Source: Tundrisphaera sp051175315
GTDB lineage: Bacteria > Planctomycetota > Planctomycetia > Isosphaerales > Isosphaeraceae
Length of the DNA stretch: 64,000 nucleotides
Assembly: GCF_051175315.1 (NCBI RefSeq)
Contig: NZ_CP195100.1
Location: forward strand, 1,612,001 to 1,676,000
Direction of reading: 5' to 3'
Numbering within the stretch: the first letter of the stretch is position 1; the number at the start of each line of letters is the position of its first letter. Positions 54,016-64,000 of this stretch are shown piece after piece. The translations under genes were made by a program, and so were the position numbers. The notes beneath the pieces are model-generated. The model ran no database searches, was not told the DNA's origin, and saw only the letters and a list, made by a program, of their open reading frames with translations.

Positions 54016-54089
54016 GGTGGCTGACGGGATTCGAACCCGCGATATCCAGATCCACAATCTGGTGCCTTAACCGCTAGGCCACAGCCACC
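54016..54089 (-). tRNA. tRNA-His (anticodon GTG)
   Basis: On the minus strand the sequence folds into a complete cloverleaf. It has a 7-bp acceptor (GTGGCTG with CAGCCAC), the TTCGAAT T-loop motif, and an anticodon stem CCAGA/TCTGG around a 7-nt loop TTGTGGA, giving anticodon GTG. The extra 5' G (G-1, base 54089) faces a C73 discriminator (base 54016), the identity element of histidine tRNA. The 3' CCA is not encoded. A promoter lies just upstream. Confidence 0.95.
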
Positions 54090-54106
54090 ATCGTCGGCGA
54101 GTTCTC

Positions 54107-54135
54107 ACGATAGTGGAGCGAGCCGGCGAAGTCAA
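54107..54135 (-). promoter_or_regulatory. Sigma-70-type promoter for tRNA-His
   Basis: On the minus strand TTGACT (54130-54135), a 17-bp spacer and TATCGT (54107-54112) lie 17 bp before the tRNA 5' end, so the leader would be about 11 nt. Position and boxes fit a stable-RNA promoter. Confidence 0.68.
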
Positions 54136-54229
54136 TAACCCAGGTCGATTTCCTCGGGCCCGGGCGTGGGAAAGGGATCCTCATCGATAATTGCCCGGGT
54201 CCCGGCCGGGATTACCCTGTTGGAGCGGC

Positions 54230-54258
54230 TTGACAACGACCGATGTCTCTCCTACCAA
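54230..54258 (+). promoter_or_regulatory. Possible sigma-70-type promoter before the acidic-protein gene
   Basis: A perfect -35 TTGACA (54230-54235) is followed at 17 bp by TACCAA (54253-54258), a poor -10; a CAATAA-like alternative lies 3 bp further. It precedes the ATG at 54373 by about 108 bp. Confidence 0.4.
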
Positions 54259-54372
54259 TAAGGCTCCGCCCCCGAGGCATCGCGCCGGGATGCTGGGGGT
54301 GCGGGCCGAGATTCGCGTAGTCGACCGAGACGGGGGTCTTCGAGATCGCCCCCTTCCTCTGAGGACCGTAAG

Positions 54373-54720
54373 ATGTGGGAACGCGCCGCCTTGGCCATGA
54401 TCGCTGACCGTCCCGTCGAGGACGAGGCCACCGAATTCGGCCGTCTTGCCCCTCCGCTCTTCGACCGTCATCCCGGCGACGAAGAAGCCGAGGACGATCT
54501 CGACGACGACGACCTCGACGAGGATGACGACCTCGACGACGACGACCTCGACGACGACGACGACCTCGACGATGATGACGACCTCGACGACGACGACCTC
54601 GACGAGGAAGATCTGGAGATCGACGAGATCGACCTCGACGAGGATGATGACCTCGACGACGAGGACGACGACGATCTCGACGACCTCGACGAGGAAGACG
54701 AGGAACTCGACGACCTTTAA
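54373..54720 (+). CDS. Extremely acidic Asp-rich low-complexity protein
   Basis: A 115-residue protein. The first 35 residues are ordinary (MWERAALAMIADRPVEDEAT). The remaining 80 contain about 63 Asp or Glu residues in short DDDL/DEDL repeats with Leu or Ile every four to six residues. The DNA is a degenerate array of GACGAC CTCGAC units, so it may expand and contract. No fold motif is visible; it could bind cations or basic proteins, or mimic nucleic acid. It lies alone between tRNA-His and the TPR gene, with a possible promoter upstream. Confidence 0.62.
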   Translation: MWERAALAMIADRPVEDEATEFGRLAPPLFDRHPGDEEAEDDLDDDDLDEDDDLDDDDLDDDDDLDDDDDLDDDDLDEEDLEIDEIDLDEDDDLDDEDDDDLDDLDEEDEELDDL

Positions 54721-54949
54721 TCGGGGTCGAGACCGACGGACCACGGCCCCTCCCGTCGCAGGCGGGGGGGTTCCCGAAACCCGGGGTGCCCTGCGACACC
54801 TCGCCGGTCGTTGTCGAAAAATGGGGACTTTCGCTTTGTTCCGGGTGTATCGTCGGCTATCCTATGGGTGGCCCCGCGACGCGGATCGGCGACGAAGCGG
54901 GGCCTGATCCTGATCCGATCGACACGGATAGGAACGGAGCGCCCCCGGA

Positions 54950-55375
54950 ATGCCCGCGGACAACGATCGACCGGAAGAATCGTTCGACTCGTCGGTCCCC
55001 GAGACCTCGACACGTCGGCTGCGTGAGCAGAGCCAGCTCGATTTCGAACTGGATTTCCTCGGACGTGTCCTGGAACGCGATCCTCTCTATGGTGATGCGC
55101 TTCGGGTCCACGCGAATAATCTGGCGGCCAAGGGGCTCTACAATCGCGCCCTCCAGGCGGACCTGCAACTGGCCCGCCTCCGGCCCGAGCGCCCCATCCC
55201 CTGGTACAACCTGGCGTGCAGCTACGCCCTGCTCGGCATGACCGATCGGGCCCTCGACGCCCTGGAGCGGTCGATCCGGCTGGGGTATTCCCACATCTAC
55301 CACCTCCGGCACGACCCCGACCTGAAATCGCTCCGCCGCGACCCGCGGTTCCAACGCCTACTCCGCCGCCATTGA
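54950..55375 (+). CDS. TPR-type protein
   Basis: A 141-residue protein with a polar N-terminal 25 residues and then helical repeats of the tetratricopeptide type. RDPLYGDALRVHANNLAAKG and LYNRALQADLQLARLRPE form about one repeat and RPIPWYNLACSYALLGMTDR the next, with DALERSIRLGY closing. TPR proteins mediate protein-protein contacts; the partner is unknown. It is 17 bp before the nucleoside phosphorylase gene and probably in the same transcript. Confidence 0.78.
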   Translation: MPADNDRPEESFDSSVPETSTRRLREQSQLDFELDFLGRVLERDPLYGDALRVHANNLAAKGLYNRALQADLQLARLRPERPIPWYNLACSYALLGMTDRALDALERSIRLGYSHIYHLRHDPDLKSLRRDPRFQRLLRRH

Positions 55376-55392
55376 GACGAGACTCCCGCACG

Positions 55393-56223
55393 ATGCAATG
55401 CCACACCTGGGATGATGTCGAGGAAGCCGCCAAGGTCGTCCGCAGCCGCTGGAACGGCACTCCCAAGATCGGGATGGTCCTGGGCACCGGCCTCGGGGCG
55501 CTGGCCGAGGAGATCGAGGCCGAGGCGACGATCCCGTATCCTGACATCCCCCACTTCCCGCGCTCCACGGTGACCAGCCACAAGGGGCAGCTCGTCTGCG
55601 GGAAACTCGCCGGCCACACGGTCATGGCGATGGAAGGGCGGTTCCACAGCTACGAAGGCTACACCGCCGCGCAGGTCACCTTCCCGATCCGCGTCCTCCG
55701 CGCCCTCGGGTGCGAGACCCTGATCGTCTCCAACGCGGCCGGCGGCCTGAATCCGCTCCACTCCAAGGGGGATCTGGTCGTCATCGACGACCACATCAAT
55801 CTGATGGGGATCAACCCCCTGATCGGCCCCAACGACGACCGCCTCGGGCCGCGGTTCCCCGACCTGATCGCCCCGTATGACCGGGCGCTGCAGGACCGGG
55901 CGCTGAAGGTGGCGATGGAGGCGAACATCGTCGCCCATCGCGGGGTCTACGTGGCGGTCTCCGGGCCGAACCTGGAGACCCGCGCCGAGTACCGCTTCCT
56001 CCGCGCCATCGGGGCCGACGTGGTCGGCATGTCCACGGTGCCCGAGGTCCTGGTCGCGGTCCACGCCGGGATGAAGGTGCTGGGCTTCTCGATCGTGACC
56101 GACCTGTGCCTGCCCGATGCCCTGGAGCCGGTGCGCATCGAGGAGATCCTGGCCGTCGCCCGCCAGGCGGAAAGCTCGCTGCGGCTGATCGTCCGCAAGG
56201 TCCTGGAAGGCCTGGACGCCTGA
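55393..56223 (+). CDS. Purine nucleoside phosphorylase, trimeric type
   Basis: A 276-residue enzyme that phosphorolyses inosine and guanosine (PNP type I/PunA-like). Motifs are VLGTGLGAL, HKGQL, MEGRFHSYEGY, SNAAGGLN, GPNLETRAEYR, GMSTVPE and SIVTD. The conserved Asn-equivalent near SIVTD reads Asp, so preference between 6-oxo and 6-amino purines is uncertain. It starts with ATG 55393 and is followed after 55 bp by ileS. Confidence 0.9.
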   Translation: MQCHTWDDVEEAAKVVRSRWNGTPKIGMVLGTGLGALAEEIEAEATIPYPDIPHFPRSTVTSHKGQLVCGKLAGHTVMAMEGRFHSYEGYTAAQVTFPIRVLRALGCETLIVSNAAGGLNPLHSKGDLVVIDDHINLMGINPLIGPNDDRLGPRFPDLIAPYDRALQDRALKVAMEANIVAHRGVYVAVSGPNLETRAEYRFLRAIGADVVGMSTVPEVLVAVHAGMKVLGFSIVTDLCLPDALEPVRIEEILAVARQAESSLRLIVRKVLEGLDA

Positions 56224-56278
56224 GAACCGAGGAAGCCCCTCCCGGCCCACCCGCCGGGCCCGGAAGCAAGAGCCATCG

Positions 56279-59089
56279 ATGACGATCCCGGCCAAGCCCT
56301 ACAAAGACACGCTGAACCTCCCCGTCACCGCGTTCGAGATGAAGGCCAACCTGGCCACTCGCGAGCCGAAGTGCCAGGAACGGTGGCGGGAGCAGGACCT
56401 CTACGCCCAGATCCGCCGGTCCCGGCAGGGCCGGCCCCGCCGGATCCTCCACGACGGCCCGCCGTATGCCAACGGCGAGATCCACATGGGGCACCTGCTC
56501 AACAAGGTGCTCAAGGACGTGGTGGTCCGCTCGCTGACGATGCGCGGGTTCGATAGCCCGTACGTCCCGGGCTGGGACTGCCACGGCCTGCCGATCGAGC
56601 ACAAGGTCATGAAGGACCTCGGCTCCGCCGGGGCCGGCAAGACCACCGCCGAGATCCGCTCGCTCTGCCACGACGAGGCGATGAAGTGGGTCGGCATCCA
56701 GCGCGACCAGTTCCGCCGCCTGGGGATCTCCGGCGACTGGGAGAATCCGTACCTCACGCTCGACCCCCGCTACGAGGCGGGCGTGATGGACGTGCTGGCC
56801 GGCCTGCTGGACAACGGTTCGATCTTCCGCCAGCTCAAGCCGATCCACTGGTGCTTCACCGACCGCACCGCGCTGGCCGAGGCGGAACTCGAATACGCCG
56901 ACGTGACCTCGTCCAGCATCTACGTCAACTTCCCGATCGTCGCAGGGACTCCCGAGGCGTGGGGGCCGGGGCCCTGGCACGCGATGATCTGGACCACGAC
57001 CCCGTGGACCCTGCCGGCCAACGTCGCCATCGCCGTCCACCCCGACCTCGTCTACTGCGGGATCCGTTACAACGACCCCGCCACCGGGCAGGCCGTGCAG
57101 ACGATCCTCGCCGCCGACCTCGTCAGCAAGGTGCTCGCCCTGCGGGGGATCGCGGAGCACGAGGAACTCGGACGGGCCAAGGGGCGTGACCTGGAAAACG
57201 CCCGCTATCGGCACATCTTCCTCGACCGCGAGTCGCCGATCATCCTGGCGCCGTACGTCAGCGCCGAGGACGGCACCGGGCTGGTCCACACCGCCACGGG
57301 GCATGGCACCGAGGACTACCAGGCCGGGCTCGCCTACAACCTCCCGACGATCAGCCCGGTCGACGCCTATGGGCGGTTCACCGACGAGGCCCCGGCGAAC
57401 CTGGTCGGCAAGAACGTCCTGAAGGCCAACCCCGACGTGATCGAGATGGTCCGCGCCTCGGGGTTCTACTTCCACGACTTCACGTTCAACCACAGCTACC
57501 CCCACTGCTGGCGTTGCAAGAAGCCGGTGATCTTCCGCGCCACCGAGCAATGGTTCGTCGCCGTCGACCACGACGACCTGCGAGCCAAGACCCTGCAAAA
57601 GATCAACGACGAGGTCTCCTGGCATCCCGCCTGGGGCCGGTCGCGGATCGAGGCGATGGTCTCCGGCCGGCCCGACTGGTGCATCAGCCGCCAGCGATCC
57701 TGGGGCGTGCCGATCCCGGCCCTGGGCTGCGAAAGCTGCGACACCCAGCTTTTGACCGCCGACACCGTCCGCCACTTCCGCGACCTGTTCCGCGCCCACG
57801 GGGCCGACGCCTGGTTCTCGCGCGACGCGGCCGACCTGCTGCCGCCCGGGGCCGCCTGCCCCAAGTGCGGCGGGACCAAGTTCCGCAAGGAAGGGGACAT
57901 CCTCGACGTCTGGTTCGAGTCCGGTTCGAGCCATCGCGCCGTGTTGAAGGAACCGTCCTACGGGCTCGACTTCCCGGCCTACCTCTACCTGGAGGGGTCG
58001 GACCAGCATCGCGGCTGGTTCCAGTCGTCGATCCTGACCTCGGTGGCTGTCAACGGCCGCGCCCCGTTCGAGTCGGTGCTGACCCACGGGTTCATCGTCG
58101 ACGACAAGGGGAAGAAAATGGCCAAGTCGGGCGGCAACGCCATCTCGGCCGTCAAGATGACCGACCAGTACGGCGCCGACGTGCTCCGGCTCTACGTCGC
58201 CAGCCTCGACTACGCCGACGACCTCAAGATGAGCGAGCGGGGCATCAAGGAGGCGTCGGAGGCGTATCGCAAGATCCGCAACACCTTCCGCTACCTCCTG
58301 GGCAACCTCGGCGACTACGCCGGGTTCGATCCCGCCTCGGTCGACCCGGCATCGCTCCACGAGATCGACCGGTGGGCGCTCGGGCAACTGAACCGGGTGA
58401 TCCGCGACGTGGTCGAGTCCTACGAAAGGTTCGAGCTGTACCGGGTCTATCAACGGATCTACCAGTTCTGCGCCGTGGACCTGTCGAGCTTCTACCTCGA
58501 CGTCCTCAAGGACCGCCTCTACGCCGACGCCCCCGACGGCCCCGACCGCTCGGCGGCCCGGTTCGTCCTGGCCCGGCTCCACCGCGACCTCGCCCGGCTC
58601 CTGGCGCCGATCATCCCGCACACCGCCGAGGAGATCTGGGACGTCCTCCCGCCCGGCGACGACCGCGCCGCCAGCGTCCACCTCGCCGCCATGCCCGAGC
58701 CCGACCCCGCCTGGGACGATGCCGACCGCGATGCCCGCTGGGAGGTCCTCCGGTCGCTGCGAGATACGGCCCTGGTCGCCCTGGAAGGGATGCGGAAGCA
58801 GAAGCTGATCGGCAGCGCCCAGGAAGCGTCGATCACCGTCCACACCGACGCCGCCGGGGCCGCCCGGCTCGACCACGACCTGCTCGCGACCCTCTGCCTC
58901 GTCTCCGAGGTCGAGGTCGTCGCCGACGGGCAGGGGTCGGGCAAGGAGACCGTGACCGCCGCCAAGTCGCCGCACGCCAAGTGCGAGCGCTGCTGGAACC
59001 TGCGTCCGACCGTGGGCCAGGACCCGGCCCACCCGACCCTGTGCGGCCGGTGCGCCGGCGTGGTCTCGGCCCTCCCGGCGGGAGCTTGA
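56279..59089 (+). CDS. ileS: Isoleucyl-tRNA synthetase
   Basis: A 936-residue class I aminoacyl-tRNA synthetase. It has PYANGEIHMGH (HIGH-type motif at 69-72), WDCHGLPIE, an editing (CP1) domain with TTTPWTLPAN and TGHGTEDYQ, KKMAKSGGN (KMSKS-type, with Ala for the first Ser), an anticodon-binding domain and the C-terminal zinc finger CERCWNL...CGRC. Length and features match the bacterial mupirocin-sensitive type. The next gene, purN, begins 1 bp after its stop. Confidence 0.96.
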   Translation: MTIPAKPYKDTLNLPVTAFEMKANLATREPKCQERWREQDLYAQIRRSRQGRPRRILHDGPPYANGEIHMGHLLNKVLKDVVVRSLTMRGFDSPYVPGWDCHGLPIEHKVMKDLGSAGAGKTTAEIRSLCHDEAMKWVGIQRDQFRRLGISGDWENPYLTLDPRYEAGVMDVLAGLLDNGSIFRQLKPIHWCFTDRTALAEAELEYADVTSSSIYVNFPIVAGTPEAWGPGPWHAMIWTTTPWTLPANVAIAVHPDLVYCGIRYNDPATGQAVQTILAADLVSKVLALRGIAEHEELGRAKGRDLENARYRHIFLDRESPIILAPYVSAEDGTGLVHTATGHGTEDYQAGLAYNLPTISPVDAYGRFTDEAPANLVGKNVLKANPDVIEMVRASGFYFHDFTFNHSYPHCWRCKKPVIFRATEQWFVAVDHDDLRAKTLQKINDEVSWHPAWGRSRIEAMVSGRPDWCISRQRSWGVPIPALGCESCDTQLLTADTVRHFRDLFRAHGADAWFSRDAADLLPPGAACPKCGGTKFRKEGDILDVWFESGSSHRAVLKEPSYGLDFPAYLYLEGSDQHRGWFQSSILTSVAVNGRAPFESVLTHGFIVDDKGKKMAKSGGNAISAVKMTDQYGADVLRLYVASLDYADDLKMSERGIKEASEAYRKIRNTFRYLLGNLGDYAGFDPASVDPASLHEIDRWALGQLNRVIRDVVESYERFELYRVYQRIYQFCAVDLSSFYLDVLKDRLYADAPDGPDRSAARFVLARLHRDLARLLAPIIPHTAEEIWDVLPPGDDRAASVHLAAMPEPDPAWDDADRDARWEVLRSLRDTALVALEGMRKQKLIGSAQEASITVHTDAAGAARLDHDLLATLCLVSEVEVVADGQGSGKETVTAAKSPHAKCERCWNLRPTVGQDPAHPTLCGRCAGVVSALPAGA

Positions 59090-59090
59090 G

Positions 59091-59744
59091 GTGGCCACGA
59101 CCGGACCCCGACCCGTGCCGATCCTCGACCCGCCGATCCGCCTGGCCGTCTGCGCCTCGGGCGGCGGGACGACCTTGCAAAATCTCCTGGACCGGATCGC
59201 CGACGGCCGGCTCGCCGCCTCGGTGGTCCAGGTCATCGCCAGCCGCCCCGGCATCGGCGCCATCGCCCGGGCCGAGCGGGCCGGCATCCCGGTGGCCGTC
59301 GAGGGCCGGGGCAAGCGTCCCCTGGCCGACTTCAGCGCCGCCGTCTTCGCCCCGATCCGCTCCCAGGGCGTCGACCTCGTCGTGCTGGGCGGCTTCCTCG
59401 CCCTCGTCGACATCCCCGACGACTACGCCGGCCGGGTCATCAACATCCACCCCTCGTTGATCCCGGCCTTCTGCGGCAAGGGCTTCCACGGCCACGCCGT
59501 CCACGAGGCCGCGATCGAATCCGGCGTCAAGGTCTCCGGCTGCACGGTCCACTTCGCCGACGCCACCTACGACACCGGCCCGATCATCCTCCAGAGCACC
59601 GTCCCGGTCCTCGACGACGACACCCCGGACACCCTGGCCGCCCGCGTCTTCGACGCCGAGTGCGAGGCCCTCCCCGAGGCGATCCGCCTCTTCGCCGAGG
59701 GCCGCCTGCACGTCGACGGCCGGCGGGTTTCGATCCGGTCATAG
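59091..59744 (+). CDS. purN: Phosphoribosylglycinamide formyltransferase
   Basis: A 217-residue enzyme of purine synthesis that formylates GAR using 10-formyltetrahydrofolate. It shows the CASGGGTTLQNLLD phosphate loop (GTTLQ in place of GSNLQ), the catalytic VINIHPSLIPAFCGKGFHG with Asn-His and the Asp in YDTGPII. The GTG at 59091 follows GGGAG and lies 1 bp after ileS. The 3' end overlaps the convergent unknown gene by 6 bp. Confidence 0.93.
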   Translation: MATTGPRPVPILDPPIRLAVCASGGGTTLQNLLDRIADGRLAASVVQVIASRPGIGAIARAERAGIPVAVEGRGKRPLADFSAAVFAPIRSQGVDLVVLGGFLALVDIPDDYAGRVINIHPSLIPAFCGKGFHGHAVHEAAIESGVKVSGCTVHFADATYDTGPIILQSTVPVLDDDTPDTLAARVFDAECEALPEAIRLFAEGRLHVDGRRVSIRS

Positions 59745-60806
59745 CATCGCGTATTCGATCAACTCGTCGAGTTCGGGATCGTCGGACAGGAGTTCCTCGG
59801 CGGAGAACTTCAGGTTCGACGAATGGACGTCGAGATCATCGAACTTTCGCCCTGTAATGATGCAGTCGGGCGCGAGCGTCAGGAGCGGATGAGATGCCAG
59901 GACGCGATAAGTATATCTCGCGTAGGTCGCGTCCAGGGGCGGGCGATAATGCCCGCTGAAGTTGAGGTTGATCTGGCCAATCACGCCGCTCGGCTCGACG
60001 ATGATCTGGCCAGCCGCCCCAACCTCGTTGCCGCCGGACAGGATGTGGTGGCCATTCCCGATGATGACCCACCCCTCGCGATCGATCACGAACGCCTTCC
60101 TGCCGCTAGTTAGGGCCGGCGAATCGGGGGAATAGGGAGGGACACCCGGGCCGATCTCGAACCCCTCCGCATCATCCGACTCGAGGTTGAGGACCTGCTG
60201 GTCGAGGTGCATGGCATAGCGTTGTGGCGGGGGTGAGGGTCGGTATCCGGCGAACGCTCGGCGTTCCTCGTCGGTGAACGGACGCTCGACAGCCGGGCCC
60301 TCCCCTTCGCGAACCAATAACTCCTGACGACCGGCCGGATCGGCGATGGGTTCGCCGTCCAAAGACAAGAAGTAAGTGCCGTATGTGTCACGCTTGAAGC
60401 GGAAGATCGCCAGCGGGCTCAATTCGAGCGCATGGTGATTCCGGAACGAGTCCATGACAAATATTGCCGTCGGATGCGATCCTTGGCGGACGAAGATCCG
60501 GTAATCAAGGCTGATGCAAAAGATTTCTGAGACGTTACCAGCCCGGTTGATCTGAAAATGCCCGGCGGCCCCGACCGGACCGCACTTCACGAACCCGGCG
60601 TGGGATGAGGTGTTGCCCCGCCGGATCCGGAAGCGTCCCTCCTCGTCGAGGACGAACGTATAGAAACCCGCCTCCAACGGCAGGTTCTCCTCGTACGGCT
60701 CGAAAACCTCGACCTCGCCCGCCTTCGCCCGGAACGCCGTCGTGTACAGGATCGGGGGCCTGCGAGTCAGCGAGAACGACCTGCGATTCGTCCCGAGTTT
60801 TTCCAT
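59739..60806 (-). CDS. Unknown protein with internal duplication and an SGHYRP motif
   Basis: A 355-residue protein without signal peptide or membrane helices. Two regions align: residues 50-95 (TFVLDEEGRFRIRRG ... GAAGHFQINRAGNVSEI) and 238-280 (AFVIDREGWVIIGNG ... GAAGQIIVEPSGVIGQI). The second copy is followed by NLNFSGHYRPPLDATYARY, a pattern I have seen in proteins of unknown role but cannot assign. Codon use is less extreme in GC than the neighbours, hinting at a different origin. I chose ATG 60806; starts at 60818 and 60869 are possible. It follows glmS by 63 bp on the same strand. Confidence 0.6.
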   Translation of the reverse strand: MEKLGTNRRSFSLTRRPPILYTTAFRAKAGEVEVFEPYEENLPLEAGFYTFVLDEEGRFRIRRGNTSSHAGFVKCGPVGAAGHFQINRAGNVSEIFCISLDYRIFVRQGSHPTAIFVMDSFRNHHALELSPLAIFRFKRDTYGTYFLSLDGEPIADPAGRQELLVREGEGPAVERPFTDEERRAFAGYRPSPPPQRYAMHLDQQVLNLESDDAEGFEIGPGVPPYSPDSPALTSGRKAFVIDREGWVIIGNGHHILSGGNEVGAAGQIIVEPSGVIGQINLNFSGHYRPPLDATYARYTYRVLASHPLLTLAPDCIITGRKFDDLDVHSSNLKFSAEELLSDDPELDELIEYAML

Positions 60807-60869
60807 GTCTCGTATCATGATTAGGGCCGTGGCGGTTCGTGGGTCGGGTTTCCGGTCGCATCGGGCCAT

Positions 60870-62702
<1,833 letters not shown>

Positions 62703-62754
62703 GATCCGCCTCCTTGGTCCGATCCGGCCGGGTCGTCCGTCCCGGCCCCTCCGA

Positions 62755-63477
62755 TCAGGTCTGCAGCGAGAACGGCGTGAAGTCGGTATCGATGTCGTAA
62801 TGATCTTCCGATTCGGCCCGTTTCAGGGCGTTCACGACGAAGTAGGTCAGCGGAGTGGCCAGGACTTCCCAGGTGACCTTGAGCGTGTAGTTCGTGATCA
62901 GCACCTGGATCAGCCGATCATTCGGCCAGACGCCCAGGAAGGCGATTGGGTAGAAGATCAGCGAGTCGGCGGCCTCCCCCACGATCGTCGATCCGATCGT
63001 GCGGACCCAGAGGAACCGGCCTTGCGTGCGGACCTTGACCTTGGCCATGACGTAGGAGTTGACGAACTCGCCGACGAAGAACGCCGAGATCGAGGCCAGG
63101 ACCACCCGGGGGGCGTTGCCGAAGATCGCCTCGTACGCCTTCTGGTTCGGCCAGCGCGGGTCCGGGGGCAGCATCAGCACGACCCAGCTCATGAACGAGG
63201 CGAACACCAGCGCCGTGAACCCGGCCCAGACCACCTTGCGCGAACGGGCGTATCCGTAGACCTCGGTCAGGATGTCGCCGAACAGGTAGCTGATCGGGAA
63301 GAACAGGACCCCCGCCCCGAAGGTGAGCGGCCCGACCGTGACCCGCTTCGGCACCGAGATGAAGTTGGAGCAGATCAGGATCGTGACGAACGCCGCCATC
63401 AGGAAGTCATAATAACGATAGGTGCGCGGCCCCTTCGCCACCGCCCCCGGCTCGTCCCACGACACGTCGGTCGCCAT
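62755..63477 (-). CDS. Queuosine-precursor transporter (YhhQ/VUT family)
   Basis: A 240-residue membrane protein with about six transmembrane helices. The family signature is present in LFGDILTEVYGYARSRKVVW and in EAADSLIFYPIAFLG. YhhQ-type proteins take up queuine or preQ precursors. The ATG at 63477 is chosen because the family part begins shortly after; the frame is open to 63570. It follows the small membrane-protein gene by 4 bp and precedes glmS by 52 bp, so the three or four genes are probably one operon. Confidence 0.87.
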   Translation of the reverse strand: MATDVSWDEPGAVAKGPRTYRYYDFLMAAFVTILICSNFISVPKRVTVGPLTFGAGVLFFPISYLFGDILTEVYGYARSRKVVWAGFTALVFASFMSWVVLMLPPDPRWPNQKAYEAIFGNAPRVVLASISAFFVGEFVNSYVMAKVKVRTQGRFLWVRTIGSTIVGEAADSLIFYPIAFLGVWPNDRLIQVLITNYTLKVTWEVLATPLTYFVVNALKRAESEDHYDIDTDFTPFSLQT

Positions 63478-63481
63478 GCGT

Positions 63482-63709
63482 TCAAAGCTCCTCGTCGCGA
63501 CGCCGGCCGGGGAACTGGGAGAGGACGAGCCCGACGACGACCAGAACCAGCCCGAGGGCCAGCCCCGCATACAGGAAGTGTTCGAGCGGCCGCCCCAGCC
63601 ACGTCCGGCCCTGCCGCCCGTAACGCACCAGGGCGACCAAACTCAGCCCTTCGATGGCCGGGCCGAGCAGGCGGAAGATCAGGCCGAGGCGTTGCCGAGG
63701 GATCGTCAT
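63482..63709 (-). CDS. Small membrane protein, unknown function
   Basis: A 75-residue protein with two hydrophobic stretches: LGLIFRLLGPAIEGLSLVAL (residues 8-27) and FLYAGLALGLVLVVVGLVL (about 45-63). It ends in an acidic/basic tail (RRRDEEL). I recognise no family. It lies 4 bp upstream of the transporter gene on the same strand and is likely translated with it. Confidence 0.68.
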   Translation of the reverse strand: MTIPRQRLGLIFRLLGPAIEGLSLVALVRYGRQGRTWLGRPLEHFLYAGLALGLVLVVVGLVLSQFPGRRRDEEL

Positions 63710-63933
63710 GGCGAGGATTCTCGAAGTACCGGGACGATCGCGGCGCCGGGACGATCGTAACGGCCTAGGCTTCGGTTGGCCAGGGCAGGACCGGCCCGTT
63801 CGGCCCGCCCAGCCTGCGTCGAGTGGGGTGAGGCATCGACAAAGAGCATTTTTCCAGTTCTGTTCTTGCGTCCACCGATGGCTCGTTTCATAATCGTCCC
63901 GGATGGTGGCGTGCCGCCGGGGCGAATCGCGAG

Positions 63934-64000
63934 GTGACTGCGTTGAACGTTCGCAACGGAGACCCGGCCGCCTCGATCCGCAAGGATTTCGGCGATTGGC
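63934..64000 (+). CDS. Possible gene start running off the right edge
   Basis: A GTG at 63934 opens a frame that stays open to the end of the window (22 codons, beginning VTALNVRNGDPAASIRKDFG); a TTG at 63943 is an alternative start. A GCGAG sequence lies upstream. With so little sequence I cannot identify the product or be sure it is a gene. Confidence 0.35.
   Translation, partial: MTALNVRNGDPAASIRKDFGDW

Noticed and set aside
54478..54720. Short tandem repeats suggesting a CRISPR or minisatellite array
   Set aside because: The repeat is simply the Asp/Leu codon pattern of a protein-coding frame. There are no spacers and no cas genes.
55811..59413. A 1200-codon open frame on the minus strand across ileS
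   Set aside because: It is antisense to a complete isoleucyl-tRNA synthetase, and its translation is Gly/Val/Asp/Arg-rich without family features. Long antisense frames are expected in DNA with such strong third-position GC.
63706..63891. A 61-codon minus-strand frame starting MKRAIGGRKNRTG
   Set aside because: No ribosome-binding site, no similarity and a composition like random GC-rich sequence.

Overview
The window is about 64 kb of very GC-rich, densely packed bacterial chromosome. The gene set points to a planctomycete, most likely of the Isosphaeraceae or a close relative. The indicators are a HYExAFE protein, a PEP-CTERM-anchored HAF-repeat protein, a secreted sulfatase beside a secreted glycosidase-like protein, the futalosine route to menaquinone (MqnA, MqnC), a long bS21 variant and many GTG/TTG starts. 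The species is inferred from content only. Both ends are open: the first gene lacks its 5' end, and a possible gene runs off the right edge.

Layout. 1-6.3 kb: housekeeping genes (zinc-ribbon protein, Ca2+/H+ exchanger, thioredoxin-trpF, adenosylhomocysteinase, a DUF1015 protein, a SEC-C protein). 6.4-16.5 kb: a cluster of small envelope and stress proteins (DUF1328, CsbD, a lipoprotein, several YqjD-like membrane-anchor proteins, a holin-III-type protein, a diacylglycerol-kinase-like enzyme, a CBS protein, a ferritin-like protein) around a sigma-54-dependent response regulator and a degenerate histidine-kinase-like protein. 16.8-30.7 kb: PEP-CTERM protein, dprA-aroB, site-2 protease, homocysteine methyltransferase, rpsU, HYExAFE, bioB, a ketoacyl synthase, and an ABC exporter whose permease is fused to a CPBP protease, followed by an amidohydrolase. 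30.8-41.7 kb: GGDEF/EAL protein, rhodanese-like protein, dienelactone hydrolase, deformylase, sulfatase/glycosidase pair, mqnA-mqnC, DinB. 41.9-53.7 kb: dksA-like-lspA, glnA, a LigD-type phosphoesterase domain protein, a three-gene ABC exporter operon, VanZ, trmL, a large secreted protein, rsgA. 54-64 kb: tRNA-His, an extremely acidic protein, a TPR protein, purine nucleoside phosphorylase, ileS-purN, an unknown duplicated-repeat protein, glmS and a queuosine-precursor transporter.

The most notable signal is in 6.4-16.5 kb. I find sigma-54 (-24/-12) promoters, some essentially perfect, at 7128-7142(-), 7589-7603(-), 7703-7717(+), 10037-10051(+) and 15972-15987(+), with weaker candidates at 12757-12771(-) and 14399-14413(+). 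Each lies 57-90 bp before a small stress or membrane gene in the right orientation. Five of the proteins share a YqjD/ElaB-like C-terminal glycine-rich membrane anchor. The only sigma-54 activator in the window sits in the middle of the cluster. I infer a local RpoN regulon for membrane-anchored stress proteins. In E. coli the comparable YqjD-type proteins are controlled by RpoS.

Transcription units are compact: many starts overlap the previous stop by 1-4 bases, and several convergent pairs overlap at their 3' ends by 6-85 bp.
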